NCBI GenBank assembly: GCA_007449985.2
Contig: VIIQ02000575.1
Coordinates: 900,792-964,791 of the forward strand
From: Desmodesmus armatus
Taxonomy: Eukaryota; Chlorophyta; Chlorophyceae; Sphaeropleales; Scenedesmaceae
DNA: 64,000 nucleotides
Direction of reading: 5' to 3'
The translations under genes and the position numbers were made by a program. The notes beneath the pieces are model-generated. The model was not told where the DNA came from. It saw only the letters and a list, made by a program, of their open reading frames with translations, and ran no database searches. Below are positions 1 through 18,642 of this stretch, piece by piece (the stretch's first letter is position 1; each line of letters starts with the position of its first letter).

Positions 1-3000
1 AGCTTTGTAGGAGAAGACAGCCCCGCCGCACCTCCAGCAGCTGGATCCACAGGCGGCCCGCTGCATCCTGGCCACGGCCTGCGCCTGCAGCCGTTGCTGC
101 AGCTGCCTGTCATTGTATCCATCCTCCTCCACAGTCCCAAGTGCGCTGAGGGAGTGCTTGACCAGCTTGAAGGTGTGGGAGTCCAGCAGCACCTGGCCGC
201 CATTCGCAACTTCGCTGACATGGTCTGGGGTGTTGATAGTCAGTTGGCGGGTTGGCCAACGTGTTGTTGGCAGGCAGCAAGCAGAAGGCAGCAGGAAGAG
301 TCTCAGGCTGGGTTCTTTTGCCGATATGGCCTCAGGCTAGCAGTTGATGGTCATCTAGCAGGCCGGTGCGACTAGGTAGGTGCACACAGCCTTCCAGCAA
401 TGAACGTTCCACATTGACTACAACTCAGCGACTTACTTTTCGCTCTCAAGAAGACAGCGCTGCTTCGAGGCTACACCCGTACGGGAGCCAGCCAGTCGCG
501 ACGCCGATTCGCACTGACAACCGTAGCTCCTGCGCTGCATGTGCTCCATCGGCTCCAAGCGGCTGCAAAAGACTGCTGTGCAAGCCACCGCGGACGACCT
601 GCGATAGCCGGTGCATGAGCGCACTACCCGCGGATGCCAACCGCGACGCAGGCCGTGAGCTCGCACCGCTGCCTGACCGCGGCACTGCATGCCCGTCGAG
701 CTGCTGCATGCTGGGACTGTCGATCCGGCAAAGGGAGACCCTTCATCGCCGCCAGAGGTGGTTTTGAAGAGCCCAAAGCCTTTGAAGCTGCTGCTGCTAA
801 CTGACTGCTGCGGCGGTCTCAGCTGCAGTTGCACAGGGCTGTCCTTGCTAAGCCGGGTGTCATCCGTGCAGGAGTTCTGCCTAGTTGCCACCTGACGCTG
901 CTCGGGCTGCTGCAGCTGGAAACCCAGCCTGAAACCTGCCTCGATATCAGGCTGTTGGCTGCTGTCAGCGCCCTGCCTGAGGCCTGTCGACGTAAAGCTG
1001 CACTCCTGACTGCGCTGGCCCAGCAAACTGCTGTTCTTGCCCAAGCTGCTCGCCCTGCCATCACTGGCTGCTGAGAAGCTGCCGTGCCTTGCACTGCCCC
1101 CCAGACTTCCCACAGGCTCCTGCCCGGACCCTGGACCGCCACCTGTCAGGGCCGGTGACGATGTGCCAGGCGCCATGAAGCCGTAGCTGGAAGTGGCGCT
1201 GTGGTCGCTGCCCTGGGTAGTGACTGAGCCCATGTGCGCCTGTGTGGTGATGTGGCTTGAGGGTATAGACGTGGGCAGCTTGAGGTTCCAGGACTTCTGC
1301 GCGAGGGCCTGCTGGACCTGCAGGTAGTTGACACCGGTCGCTTTGCGCTCAGCAGAATCAGTACTGGCTGCTAATGTGTACAAAGGGTTTGCAGGCTCTG
1401 TAGCAACAGCTACAGGCCCTGCGCACACGTTTGCTGTGCACAAGGGCGCTTTCACCAGCTGTCTCTGCGCACGCCAACTACATGCTGAGACAAGTCCAAC
1501 TTGGTGATTGCATTCGTAAGTGTGAATGGCACCAGCATGCCGTCTTATAATAACACCAACATTCCGCATGCATGCACAAGTACAGCACTGCCCGCCATGT
1601 CCAGCAGCATATCTCCTACCTGCAGCGCAAACGCAACAGCATCCTCCGCATCATGGAAGGCGATGGTCCAGCTGTCGCCCTCCTGGTCCAACACATGCCC
1701 TGCGTGTGCGTGGCATGCCTTGCGCATCATGTTGTTGTGGCCACCCATGGCCTTGTTTATAACCTCAGGGTACCGCCGGGTCAGGTCGCTAAAGTCCTTC
1801 ATATCGGTGACAACGACGCTGATCAACACCTTGTCGCCTGGCTTTGCCTTGGGCGGGCCCTTGGAGCGCTTGGTCTGCGGCAGGCGGCCGGGGCAATAGC
1901 AGTAGGAGCGCTGAGCATGCCATAGCTGTGTACACAGGACACACTAACCCAGCACTAGGAGCAAAAAGACCAAGTCGATGGTTCAGCGCGCACATGTAAG
2001 TAGCCTTCACAGTGGCCAACTTGCAGACAGACCGGGCTCACAGTGGCCTTCAATATTGGACATGCAGGTCGGAACACAGCGTCAGGACCATTCACCTGCA
2101 GCAGTCGTTCCCTGAGCCAACGGGGGCGCGTCCTCAGGTACTGCCGCCATAGCAGCAGAGCTGCTGCCAGCACTGTTACTGCTGCCACCGCGCATGCAAT
2201 GATGACGCTCTTGTGCTGGGCTGCTTTCTTCTCCTCCACACATGTCAGCACAGTATCGTAATCGCTCCAGACAGCAGTGCATCCCTGCAAGGCAAAACAG
2301 ACATGAAGGCTCAAGGGCGAACACCACATCTGAACCACTGATTTGGCACTTCAGGGTGTATAACCAGGCTTGGGGCTACCATGTAATCAAGTGGGGAAAG
2401 CAGTGGCAAGCCACGGCAGCTGTACCAAGCCAGTCTGTTGCAGTTTGGCATACACCATCTTGTGTGATGGACAACAGTGTGGCACGCCCGGTGAGATTGC
2501 CCCCGCTGTCACCACTGGTTTTTGTTCTATGTGCAAGCTTGCCTGGAGGCACTCGCAGGCTTGGTACTGGTAGTAGGCAGGGTCGATCTCCCACCGCGCC
2601 ATCTGTTTCTTTTCTGGGATAGCTGCAGCCTGCTCGCCCAAGGGCCCTTCGCAGTCTTTGCGAGCCTGCGTCGGGGACTTGCGGACAATCTCCTTGCACT
2701 TCATATTGCTCTCGTCGTCTTTGGGGAGGGCGAAGTCCGTGAATTGGAGAAAGCAAGGCAGCAGCGCATCTGGCGCGCACTTTATGGTGCCTGCCGACGC
2801 ATTGCCAAACTGCTGCGGAGTGCGGCAGAGTGTTGGGTCGGTGCAACTGTAGTTTGTGGTGACGACCTGCGCTTGAAAGACCAGCGGGCAGCACGCATCA
2901 TCCCATAACAATGAGTGCCAGACACAAGCTCGCGGGACATGCAACACTGCCTGGGTTACTGACGTTAGTATACATAGTATGGCTATGTATATGCCTGCAT

Positions 3001-6000
3001 ACCGGTGATATGTGGCAGAAGGCAAGCTGTGTCAAGTGTACGAGGCTGAGTCAAGATGGCTACTTGCTCACAGCCACTCTTTGTCCCTGTTGAACCACCC
3101 ACAGCCAGGCATGTGAAGGAAGCAACTAGTGCATAGCGATTGGCAGGTCTGCCTTGCAAGGCGCATGTGAACTACGCATGTCCTGGGGACTCACATATGG
3201 TTTGGTGATGCCTGCACAGGACGCGTTAGTCTGCAGCATCTTGACCACTGCCAGGCGTGGCAGCAGAGCCATCTCGGCAGGAAGCTCGCCGGTGACGCCA
3301 GTGTTATTGCTGAGGTCCAGCTCCGTTAAACCGTAGGACAAACTGCATGCAAGGCAAAGGCGCAGGGCGCAACACGCAATTTGCAACGCACATACGTGAA
3401 GCAAAGAGATGGAGATGTCCGTCACGGACATGATGCAACCCAGCATCTGTGGCGCGACTCAGCTTGCAGCCTTTCGTCTGTTCCTCTTTGCATGTGTCAC
3501 AGGTCTACAACAGGAAGGTTGCACATATCAGCAAGATTGCACTCGCATGCAAGCAACCGCATGGTGTTCTACAGGTGTCACCTGTCCATGCAGTCAACCC
3601 TAACCCACTAGCACAAAGTGCTGGCTTGATGTGTCCCATCGCCAGTCCCATCGCAACTGGACATCTGCGCATACTTGACACCGTATGGTCTAATATGAGA
3701 AGCGCATGCAGCATGGCGGCCAACTCAATCCCTCACATATAAGATGTCAAGAGGTTTCCCAAAATGCCAAAGGACCATATGGATTGGTGCCTCCCGACAA
3801 CATCGCTCACCCAATAGCGCCAGGCGTTGTCCCGACAAACTGGTTGTCCTGAAGCTCCAGCACTGACAGAGCAGGCATGAAGTAAACGTCTTCCACAACG
3901 GTGCCGGAAAACCGGTTATAAGAGAGCTTCAGGGACTTGAGGTAGGCCAGCAGTGTGATTTTGGGGGGCAGCAGTCCCGTCATGAGGTTGTGGGAAAGGT
4001 CCAGATACTCCAGAATGCGCAGGTGACTGAGGGCAGTTGGCCACTTCCCAGTGAATTGGTTGCCACCGGCAGAGTATGTTGCTAGCTGCTCCCTGTAAGC
4101 ACAAAGGAACACACCCCCAGGCATACGCGTGTTGTCAGCCACACAGGCACACATCTGATGGTGTGCCTAGCTAGCCGCTGCATCTCACGTGCTGCTTTGG
4201 GTGTGCTTGGTGATCCTGGCACGCACACGGTCCCAATGCATCTCAGAGACAATGACATTTTGACACGCAGCAGGCGTTCAAGGGATGAGAGAAGCGTGCC
4301 AGGACACAGCAGTGTGTGCTGCATACCCAAGCACCTCACTTGTGCCTTGCACAGCATACTGTCCTGTGACCCAGATGCCCCCGGCATCATCGCCGAGTAG
4401 GACACCTACTTACGTCCAAGTGCTGCCGCCACCACTTACCAGGCTGTGGTGGCTGGTAGTGAGCCAGTGAACATATTGCCACTCAGATCGAGCTGCACAA
4501 GCTGGGTGCATTGCTCCACTTCCTTGGGACTGCCTGTCAGCAAGTTGCCCCGTACATTGAGCACCAGCAGCGAGCTGTAGCCTGCAACACAGTCAAAAAA
4601 GCAGCACCGGTGTGTCAGTCAGGGTGCTGGGCGCCTCCTGGAAGAGGGGTGTCAGGCGTGTCTCACTGGTGATGCTTTGCCTTCGGCCCCTGGCAGTCGG
4701 TCCGCCTGATTGCTGTGTGGTGGTCAGCCAGTGGGAGTCCGACCACCTTGGTAACTAAGGAAAAGTGACAGTGCTGCACAGCGTGCACGTTGACACAACA
4801 CAAGCATGCACCGTGGGGTATCCAGTCCTAAGTAACACCTGGTGCACATGCGCAGATCAGCTTGCCACCCGTGATTGCACCAGCTTCCCATCCCAACTCT
4901 GGCACCTGCACCCTCAGCCCCCATGCATTTTTGCTCACCAAACCGTTCGGTAGCCTACCACACCATGCAAGCTGAAAGACCTAGGCTGCACACCCACACC
5001 CTACCTAACTCACCCTGGTGGCATAAATCAGGGGGCAGCTGTCCTTCCAAGCTGTTAGCCTCCAGAACCAACTCTTTCAGGTATTCTTGCTCCCCAAAAC
5101 GTGCAGGTATGGTGCCCATGAACCCAGTGCGGTCTGTGCCCTCATTGTGGCCGAATTGCGCGCCCAAATTGAGTACACGGAGGAGCTTCAAGTCAGCAAT
5201 CCAGCTGGGCACTGTGCCATTGAACCAGTTGTTCCCGATGTTTAGAACGGTGAGGTTCTGCATGTTCCGCAGACCTTCGGGTATGGTTCCAGTCACCCAG
5301 CAAGTGCCTGTGGCATACAGAAGTTGGCGGCAACACATATGGCAGCATGATACAGCCTGAACGCCATCCTGAACAAGGAGTGCCAGCATAGGCGGCGGGG
5401 CTGGCGGTGGGGGGGGGGGGTACATGGTTTCCAAAATTGGGTGTGTGAAGCATGCCGTGCCAACTGCAACTTGTGTGACGAACACAGTTGCTGGGTTATA
5501 ACTATAGAACTGCTCTCAACCAATCCACAGTCTGGCTGTAATGATGTAGCATACTGCTGCAAAGCCATGCGGGTCTCCGCCCCCAGCAACGCACCGACAT
5601 TCAGATACTGTAGATGCTTGAGTTGCCCCCACTCCTCTGTCAGCCTGCCAACAACGTTGTTGCTCTGCACATTGAAGATGACGAGCCCGCAGTCGTGCAG
5701 GGTCTTCAGCGACCCTATGAGCACTGGGTTTTCCAGGCTCACGTTGAGGTTGTTCATCTGCTCGTACAAGCCCCTGACGCTTCCCAGCACGTAGCACTGA
5801 TTGTCAGCCTGCCGCCGAGCATCACAGCACTGCACACCGTGCCAGTCACAGTACGCAGGCATGCCATTCCGGCCTTGCTTGGACAGCAGCTGCCGACAGG
5901 GCTGCGTCGTGGTCTGATTCCACCCCTCCTCCTCATCCCATGGGTCTGACACATTATTTGACACCCTGTAGAAGTCCGCAAGGGCCTTGCAGATGCGAAG

Positions 6001-6310
6001 CTGGCACTTGCTGGTGCAGTTCCTGTCAATCACGCCTGGGCACTCTCGTGCTGTGACCACGGCAGGAGCCACGAGGTTGTCCACCAGCTGCATGCACAAA
6101 GCAGCAGGGTGAGGTTGCATGCCCTGAACAGGCTGAGGAAGGGCCACCATGGCCCCAAGCGGGTGTTGAGGAAACTGGTTGTTCCACACTCACCGCATCC
6201 CGGAACTCCGCGTGGCCGTCCTTGAGTCCTTTCACAACAGCAGCAGTAGATGCTGTTGTGAGCAGGATACCCACATGGAGACAGAGCAGCAGCGTAGCCC
6301 AGCTCCTCAT
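1..6310 (-). CDS. LRR receptor-like class III nucleotide cyclase (3' end beyond the window)
   Basis: Single-pass receptor that probably makes cAMP or cGMP at the plasma membrane. The start at 6310 gives a signal peptide (MRSWATLLLCLHVGILLTTA); exon 1 ends at 6194 with a GTGAGT donor. Exon 2 from 6087 is a Cys-rich LRR N-cap (WHGVQCC) leading into LRRs. Further LRR exons lie at about 5310-5014, 4583-4440, 4095-3815 and 3345-3190, with repeats such as LVQLDLSGNMFTGSLP. A Cys-rich juxtamembrane exon (about 2880-2400) and a membrane helix (VIIACAVAAVTVLAAALLLW, about 2220) follow. The cyclase exon at about 1905-1620 has both metal aspartates (VVTDMKDFSDLT, DQEGDSWTIAF); the domain continues at 1316 (VQQALAQKSW), near 510 (LRLSVRIGVATG) and from about 225 to the edge (EVANGGQVLLDSHTFKLVK). 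A Ser/Gly/Gln-rich insert of roughly 200 residues splits the cyclase domain. Asp sits where AC and GC have Lys and Glu, so the substrate is not assigned. The frame change between about 550 and 720 is unresolved. Confidence 0.82.
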
Positions 6311-6952
6311 GCCGGTGTCAAGTCTTTAGTGCTGACATGTTTCTCGACTCCAAATCTGGTGCGGTCACCCGCGGTGCCAGTCGAGCTGATGTGATCAGGG
6401 TGACATTTCACGGAATGCGTCGTAGGAAACTGCGCAGCTCAGATACTGAACGGATAGGTAATATAGACGACCAGGTGCTCCATGGTTTGGTGTGTGCCCC
6501 GATGGGTCGCAACGCAACTGCAACTGTACAAGTGTATATAATGACGGTCCCACTGCCTCCAGAACAGCCCTGCCCTGATTTTAGATAGGAAGAAAATGGT
6601 GAAACTCCAGGATGGTATAGATAGGATGTTTTCGCCCTAACTTCCTGAGAGTTACGGTGAAACGAACCAACCTTGGGTGCACTGCAGACACTTCAAGTAG
6701 CGCTGCCGAGGCTGGTTGTTGAGGCCAAAATGCCACGAGATCAATGCATCGAATCAGATACCTGACAGCACGTGGGCAACTCAGAAGCATTGTCCCGGCC
6801 TTGGAAGCCTGTTCAGGGCTGCTTGCAGCGAATGGTTGACTAGATCAGTTGTGTTTTGGTTTGAAAATTGAAATGGCAGGTGTTTTGCCTGGGAACCAGC
6901 AACTAGCCTTGTTCATATAAAACTACACTGTATTGATACGCTCTCACGCACC
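6311..6952. promoter_or_regulatory. Divergent intergenic region
   Basis: This 642 bp stretch separates the start codons of the receptor cyclase (minus) and the zinc-ribbon gene (plus) and must hold both promoters. A TATA-like CATATAAAA lies at 6914-6922, about 31 bp before the plus-strand ATG; another, TATATAAT, lies near 6536. No coding sequence was recognised. The promoter role is inferred from position only. Confidence 0.45.
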
Positions 6953-9813
6953 ATGCAGCCTGCCACGATGCCTCTGCTGCAGCCTAAAAACCAGACGCAG
7001 TGGAAGGATAGCTTCAGGTCGTATGTGAGGCATGTTTCAGGCAAGCCCACTGCCAAACTCAGCAAGAAAAACCCTTGGACAGACAACATTGTCATTATAG
7101 AGGGGGACCAGCCAGAACACCCCCCAGTCTGGGTGCTACAAACAGCACAAGTGCTCAACAATGCAGTGATACAGAAGGCCGAGCTGCGAGGTGTCCTGGG
7201 CGCCCCTGCTGCCCTGAACAACTCCAACAAGGCGCTGGTGATCCTCAGGGTAGGTGTAGGCAGTGTAGCAGGAGCTGCATCCCAGCAGCGCCAGCAGTCT
7301 AGACTTGAGGCTGCATATCTGCCACCAACCACCGCCTTTGCTGCTGTTTGTGTTCTGTGGCAGGCTGTTGCACGGCACCTGCTGCACGAGCCAGAGAACA
7401 GCAACATGTTCAGCATGTTCCAGGACAAGGACGGGGAGATGCAGGACGAGGAGGAGACAGTGGAGTTTGTAGCAGGGAAACTGGAGGATGCCCTTCCCCA
7501 CTTGCTGGCGCACCTGGAGCACGCAGAGAGTGTCATCACTGCTGGTAGGTTGCTCATAGCCATAGGGAGACAGCTGCACTTGCGCCTGCTGCTTGCTGTT
7601 TGACGCAGCATACGTATGCCCTGACTAGTTTTTGGGTACAATGCTGACATGCAGGCGACCAGGCAGCAACACCAGCTGATATTGGCAGCAACACAGCAGC
7701 AGCAGCAGCAGTAACAGGTGGGCCTCTGGAGCAGCAGCAGCGCCCTACACCTACTGATGGGGCCATGGGAGCTGCACCAGGTGCAACAGCAGCAGCACCC
7801 GCAGCAGCAGGGGCAGCAGCAGGGGCAGGGACAGAAGCAAGGGCGGCAGCAGGCAGGAAGAGGGTCCTGACAGACTCCCAGCGCAGCAACCTGGCCAAAA
7901 AGCGCTGCATTAGGTGTGGGGCAGACCTGCCATGTGCCAGCCAGTCTTGCAAGACATGCAACACTAAGCAGCCGCTCAAGTCCCAGAGTGAGCTGAGTGA
8001 GCTGAAGGCGCGCACCAAGCCTTACTCGCCCGGAGACACACTGCCCGAGGTGCAGGACAGCACACAGGCACTGGCCAATGTGGGCAAGCGGTTTGAGAAG
8101 CCAGATGTACTGAAGCTGGTGAGTGGTGCGGCACGGGCCGTCCCACACGATTGTCAAGTGTGACCAAGGCTGCATTTGCTGACTGTTTGACTGCCATGCT
8201 GCATGCAGTTGGGGGGAAGGGAGGGGGCACAGGGGGAGGCGCTGCATGCACCCTGTTTGTTGAAAATTCTGCGTACTGGCCTGGCCTGTCCTGGCAGTGG
8301 CTGCACACTGGCTGAGTTTGTATCTGTTTGTACTGTACGTCGCACTGCCATGCAGCTTGGCAAACTCTACAAGGACACAGGCTTTGAGGTTGGCATGTTC
8401 GCTGTTGGGCTGGTCAAGTGCAGCGCAGAATCCGGCAAAGCACACCACATCCACCACCACGGGATGCACGTCTCATCACTGGAGGCCCCACCAGGCCACC
8501 GCGTGGTGATCTACAGCGCATCTACTGGGGGTGCGATGCGTGACGCAGCGGAGCAGGAGTGCATTACCCCTGGCTTCACAGCGAACTCAGGGGTCCCGGG
8601 AAAACATCCGCGCCCTGCGTTCCGCCAAGACAAACTTCCTTTACATGGCGCACATGGTAGGTCTAGGTGTCAATGGCATGTCACTAGGTCAACCTCATGA
8701 GCAGTTGGTTGCAAGGTCCAAGTGCAACAGGTGACATGTACATACGCACGGCATGACGAGCCTGCCCTGAAGCCACTCACAGCACAGGCCCTTACAGCAC
8801 AATAGAAACACCTCACTAGAGTCAAACCATAGAAGGAGCGTCAGCAACGCTCCCCACAGGCCTTGCCCACCGCCTTACATGGCCCATGGGGTTGGCAGGA
8901 ATGGGTGGGGTTGTGGTAGACTGGCATGCTGCGGGTGCACACTCCTTTCAGCCGGTTGCGCTCCAAAAGTTTTGATCCTTGCTGACTGGCTTGCGTGTCC
9001 TGGACATGTGGTGCTGCTTGTCCGCCATGTATACAGGAAATGAAGGACCTGTTGAAACCCAAAGCAGACGCATCGGTGCCAAGCACAGCGGCAGCAGCAG
9101 CAGCAGGTGATGGAGCACCATCAGCAGCAGCGGCGGCATCTGGTGCAGGGCTGGGGGCAACAGAAGCAGCGGGGATGGCTGCACCTGCAGCAGCGGCAGG
9201 CGAGGCGGCAGCAGTCGGCGGGGGGGCACCACCAGTGCCAGCAGAGACGCCTGCAGCGGCAGGCGGGGGGGCAGCAGCGGCAGGGGTTCCACCGCCAGCA
9301 CCAGCAGAGACACGGGAGCCTGCAGCAGTGGCAGGCGGGGCAGCTGGTGCAAGTGCAGGTGCAGGTGGGGCAGCGACAGCAGGCGGGGCGGCAGCAGTGG
9401 CTGACAGCATGCCTGGCGCAGGTAGTGTTGATGCAGCAGCGGCTGCAGCAGCAGCACCACGCCCGCAGCCGCCTCCCTCCAAACCCATCCTTGTGAACAA
9501 CATCCCGTGTGATGTCAGCTGTCTGGCGGTGATGTTGAAACAGCACGGGTTCAAAGTCCTGCCTATGGAGATCTGCAACCTAGATGCAGCTGTGTGCAGC
9601 GCCATGCAGCAGCGCTCAGGTTCAGTGGCAGTTGTAGGACGGGGTCCCAACGGGCAGCCAGTTGTCAGCATTGCCACTGGCTGGATGAGCATGTACAGCA
9701 TCACCAGCAGCAGCGGCACACAGGAGGTTGTGTCAGTACCTCAGTGCATTGAGCTGCCCCACACAACGCTGCCGGCAGCTGTCCTGGAGCTGGTGTTGGC
9801 AACCACAGACTGA
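6953..9813 (+). CDS. Ala-rich protein with a four-Cys zinc ribbon, unknown function
   Basis: Five exons: 6953-7249, 7364-7544, 7655-8118, 8356-8656, 9037-9813, all GT-AG, about 670 residues. The N-terminal part resembles no family I can name. Exon 3 has an Ala-rich linker and then a four-Cys ribbon (CIRCGADLP then CKTCNTKQP), a likely zinc site. Exon 4 is compact and charged (LYKDTGFEVGMFAVGLVKC). Exon 5 opens with about 150 residues of Ala/Gly/Pro low complexity and ends in a folded-looking C-terminus (ILVNNIPCDVSCLAVMLKQH). Exon 4 is 301 bp, one base too many: after the GGGG at 8590-8593 the plausible frame is ENIRALRSAKTNFLYMAHM, which joins exon 5 in phase. This may be a homopolymer error or a real lesion. 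The zinc-ribbon reading is inference from cysteine spacing. Confidence 0.6.
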
Positions 9814-10747
9814 CCGTGTGATGGGGTGTGTTTGGAGGTTTGAAGCCTAAATGTTTGGTTGCGCGCACTGTGTCGGCGCTCCTTGCACTGTCACGCACAA
9901 GTTTGGCTGTGTGTTCTGTGGTTTGCCAGCATCGTAGGTTTGAAGCTTAAAATGCTTTAGCACTGTGATGGCTCCGACGCACTCAGTCGCTGGCCACATG
10001 CTTTGTGTGGGGGTGTTGTGTATCACAACTGATAAGTGGTTCACCTGGCACGGTCCCCTAAACCTGTTGCTCTGTGGCAATGTGACAGGTAGTGGTCTGC
10101 CTGAGCATGTCCGTTGTGCCTCACTTCCAGTGTTCAAATGGCCAGAGGCTTGCCCAGCTTTGATTTTGTATGTAGACAGCACTTGCAACAATATTCTTGT
10201 TACTAACAACAAACACCTGCCTCTGTGCGTCCACTGCTTTGACCGGGCTGAACAACAGCGCTGACTACTGACAGACTTTGGCATATATGTATGGCAAAGC
10301 ATAGGTGTGTTCCAACGTGTACCCTGGCAGGACACCGTGCATATATGCCCACCATGCCATACTAATTATGTACACTTGCGCGTTTGGTTGTGACACAATC
10401 TGAACCATTCACTTTCACTTCGAGCATCCCCTGTGTGAGCAAGTCTGATTCCAGCAGCAGACCCAAGTGTGCTGAATCGCCACAACTGCACATCAGGCAC
10501 AGCAAGATGCATACTTGGTGAAAGAGCCAACATCACCCTACCTGCATATTCTTCAGCTGTCTCAGCTTTCAAGCCATGACACCCGCGGCCAGATGGGAGG
10601 CCACACGCATGCCCACAGCACACTACTAGTTTATACAACCCACCATGGGTTGCACTGTGCAATACCCCACCCAACATGCCCAGCAGAAAGCATACTTGGC
10701 CAGCCTCATCAACACCTGCCACCAATTTATAAGGGGGGTGCGGAGCC
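9814..10747. other. Intergenic, no gene recognised
   Basis: The 3' flank of the zinc-ribbon gene up to the 510 bp repeats. Short open frames exist on both strands but show no family resemblance or usable exon structure. I see nothing functional here. Confidence 0.4.
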
Positions 10748-12060
10748 CCCAACACTGCAAATGGTGTCCGGCAGCCAGTGTGAGTTTAGCGCAGGAATGG
10801 GCTGCTGACATGGTTTGTATCACTGCCACAGCTTTGAATGATACAACACTCCCTGTATTGGGTCATTTCCAGCCCTCCAGCCTTCAGCGATTGATGCGGC
10901 AACAGGAGCGCTGCCGCCAAAAGCAACGCATGAGAAGCAATGAGGCTTGCATGTGCTGCTGCAGGCTACGTGCAGGCCTGGACTTTCTTTGTTACCTGCA
11001 CAACCCCACACCTGGGTCACTTCAGGACACATCTTGCAGGGTGAAGCACCCTTGAACTGGCAGCGCTATCGTGTTGGCAAGCGGGTGCATGCTTGAGTCG
11101 GGGTGTTTGGGGGGGGGGGCTGCTGTGGGCAGTGTGACATCCAGTTTTGGCCTGTGTGTTACATGTAGATGCCACTTGGAGCCTGCAGTGGCTAATTGGA
11201 AGTGCTGCATTCTGCTCCGCTTGCGGCTGTGGTCTCGCAAGGGGGGGTTTGAAGGCCCCAAACACTGCAAATGGTGTCCGGCAGCCGGTGTGAGTTTAGC
11301 GCAGGAATGGGCTGCTGACATGGTTTGTATCACTGCCACAGCTTTGAATGATACAACACTCCCTGTATTGGGTCATTTCCAGCCCTCCAGCCTTCAGCGA
11401 TTGATGCGGCAACAGGAGCGTTGCCACCAGAAGCAACGCATGAGAAGCAATGAGGCTTGCATGTGCTGCTGCAGGCTACGTGCAGGCCTGGTCCCTCTTT
11501 GTTACCTGCACAACCCCACACCTGGGTCACTTCAGAACACATCTTGCAGGGTGAAGCACCCTTGAACTGGCAGCGCTATCGTGTTGGCAAGCGGGTGCAT
11601 GCTTGAGTCAGGGTGTTTGGGGGGGGGGGCTGCTGTGGGCAGTGTGACATCCAGTTTTGGCCTGTGTGTTACATGTAGATGCCACTTGGAGCCTGCAGTG
11701 GCTAATTGGAAGTGCTGCATTCTGCTCCGCTTGCGGCTGTGGTCTCGCAAGGGGGGTTTGAAGGCCCCAAACACTGCAAATGGTGTCCGGCAGCCGGTGT
11801 GAGTTTAGCGCAGGAATGGGCTGCTGACATGGTTTGTATCACTGCCACAGCTTTGAATGATACAACACTCCCTGTATTGGGTCATTTCCAGCCCTCCAGC
11901 CTTCAGCGATTGATGCGGCAACAGGAGCGCTGCCGCCAAAAGCAACGCATGAGAAGCAATGAGGCTTGCATGTGCTGCTGCAGGCTACGTGCAGGCCTGG
12001 TCCCTCTTTGTTACCTGCACAACCCCACACCTGGGTCACTTCAGAACACATCTTGCAGGG
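10748..12060. repeat. Tandem repeat of ~510 bp, about 2.6 copies
   Basis: The marker AACACTGCAAATGG recurs at 10751, 11261 and 11770, giving periods of 510 and 509 bp. Copies are nearly identical; differences are a few substitutions (for example GCCGCC/GCCACC) and one-base changes in G runs. Each full unit contains a run of about ten G (near 11110 and 11621). The third copy diverges after about 12060, where a related but rearranged segment (CGCTATCGTGTTGGCAAGCG) follows. The repeats abut the 3' end of the KDZ transposase gene and may belong to that element. Open frames inside are simply repeated and do not look like exons. Confidence 0.85.
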
Positions 12061-12517
12061 TGGCGATCAGTGGAATGGCAACGGTCAGGCCGCTATCGTG
12101 TTGGCAAGCGGGTGCATGTACATGGTGCTGCATGCGCAGGGTAATGGCGGCAGTACTTTGCCATACAGTACAGCTGCAGTATCGTTTGACAAGGGCTGAA
12201 CTGGTTTGCAGTCCAGTTGCTCGCAAGTTACAGCTGCAATTGGCACAAGCTTGTGCAGACCTGGTGATCGCCACAAGCGTGCAGTGCATCACTGTTGAAC
12301 ATGCACCTGGCTGCCTCCGCCCATTCAAGCGCACCCTCCCCCTTGAACGATCAACGGTGTTAACATCCTGATAAGCAATGTCTCACGGTGCATCAGCCCA
12401 TCCACTCAGCAGCAACCTGGCATATGAATTGAGTAGAGGAATACCGTTACATCTGCAGCACATGGTAAAATACGCTCAAAGTAACAACCTGGCCACCCGC
12501 AACATCATGTGAAGATC

Positions 12518-18597
<6,080 letters not shown>

Positions 18598-18642
18598 TGC
18601 AATGAGGTGACCGGAATTACAGCGATCTGAAGCTTGCACCAA

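Noticed and set aside
433..1569. 378-residue open frame on the minus strand as a separate gene
   Set aside because: Its middle is the low-complexity insert of the receptor cyclase; it starts inside an intron and is joined upstream by the in-phase cyclase exon.
10645..12371. Repeated ~136-221 residue open frames in the 510 bp repeats
   Set aside because: They recur because the DNA recurs, have no family likeness and no consistent start or exon structure.
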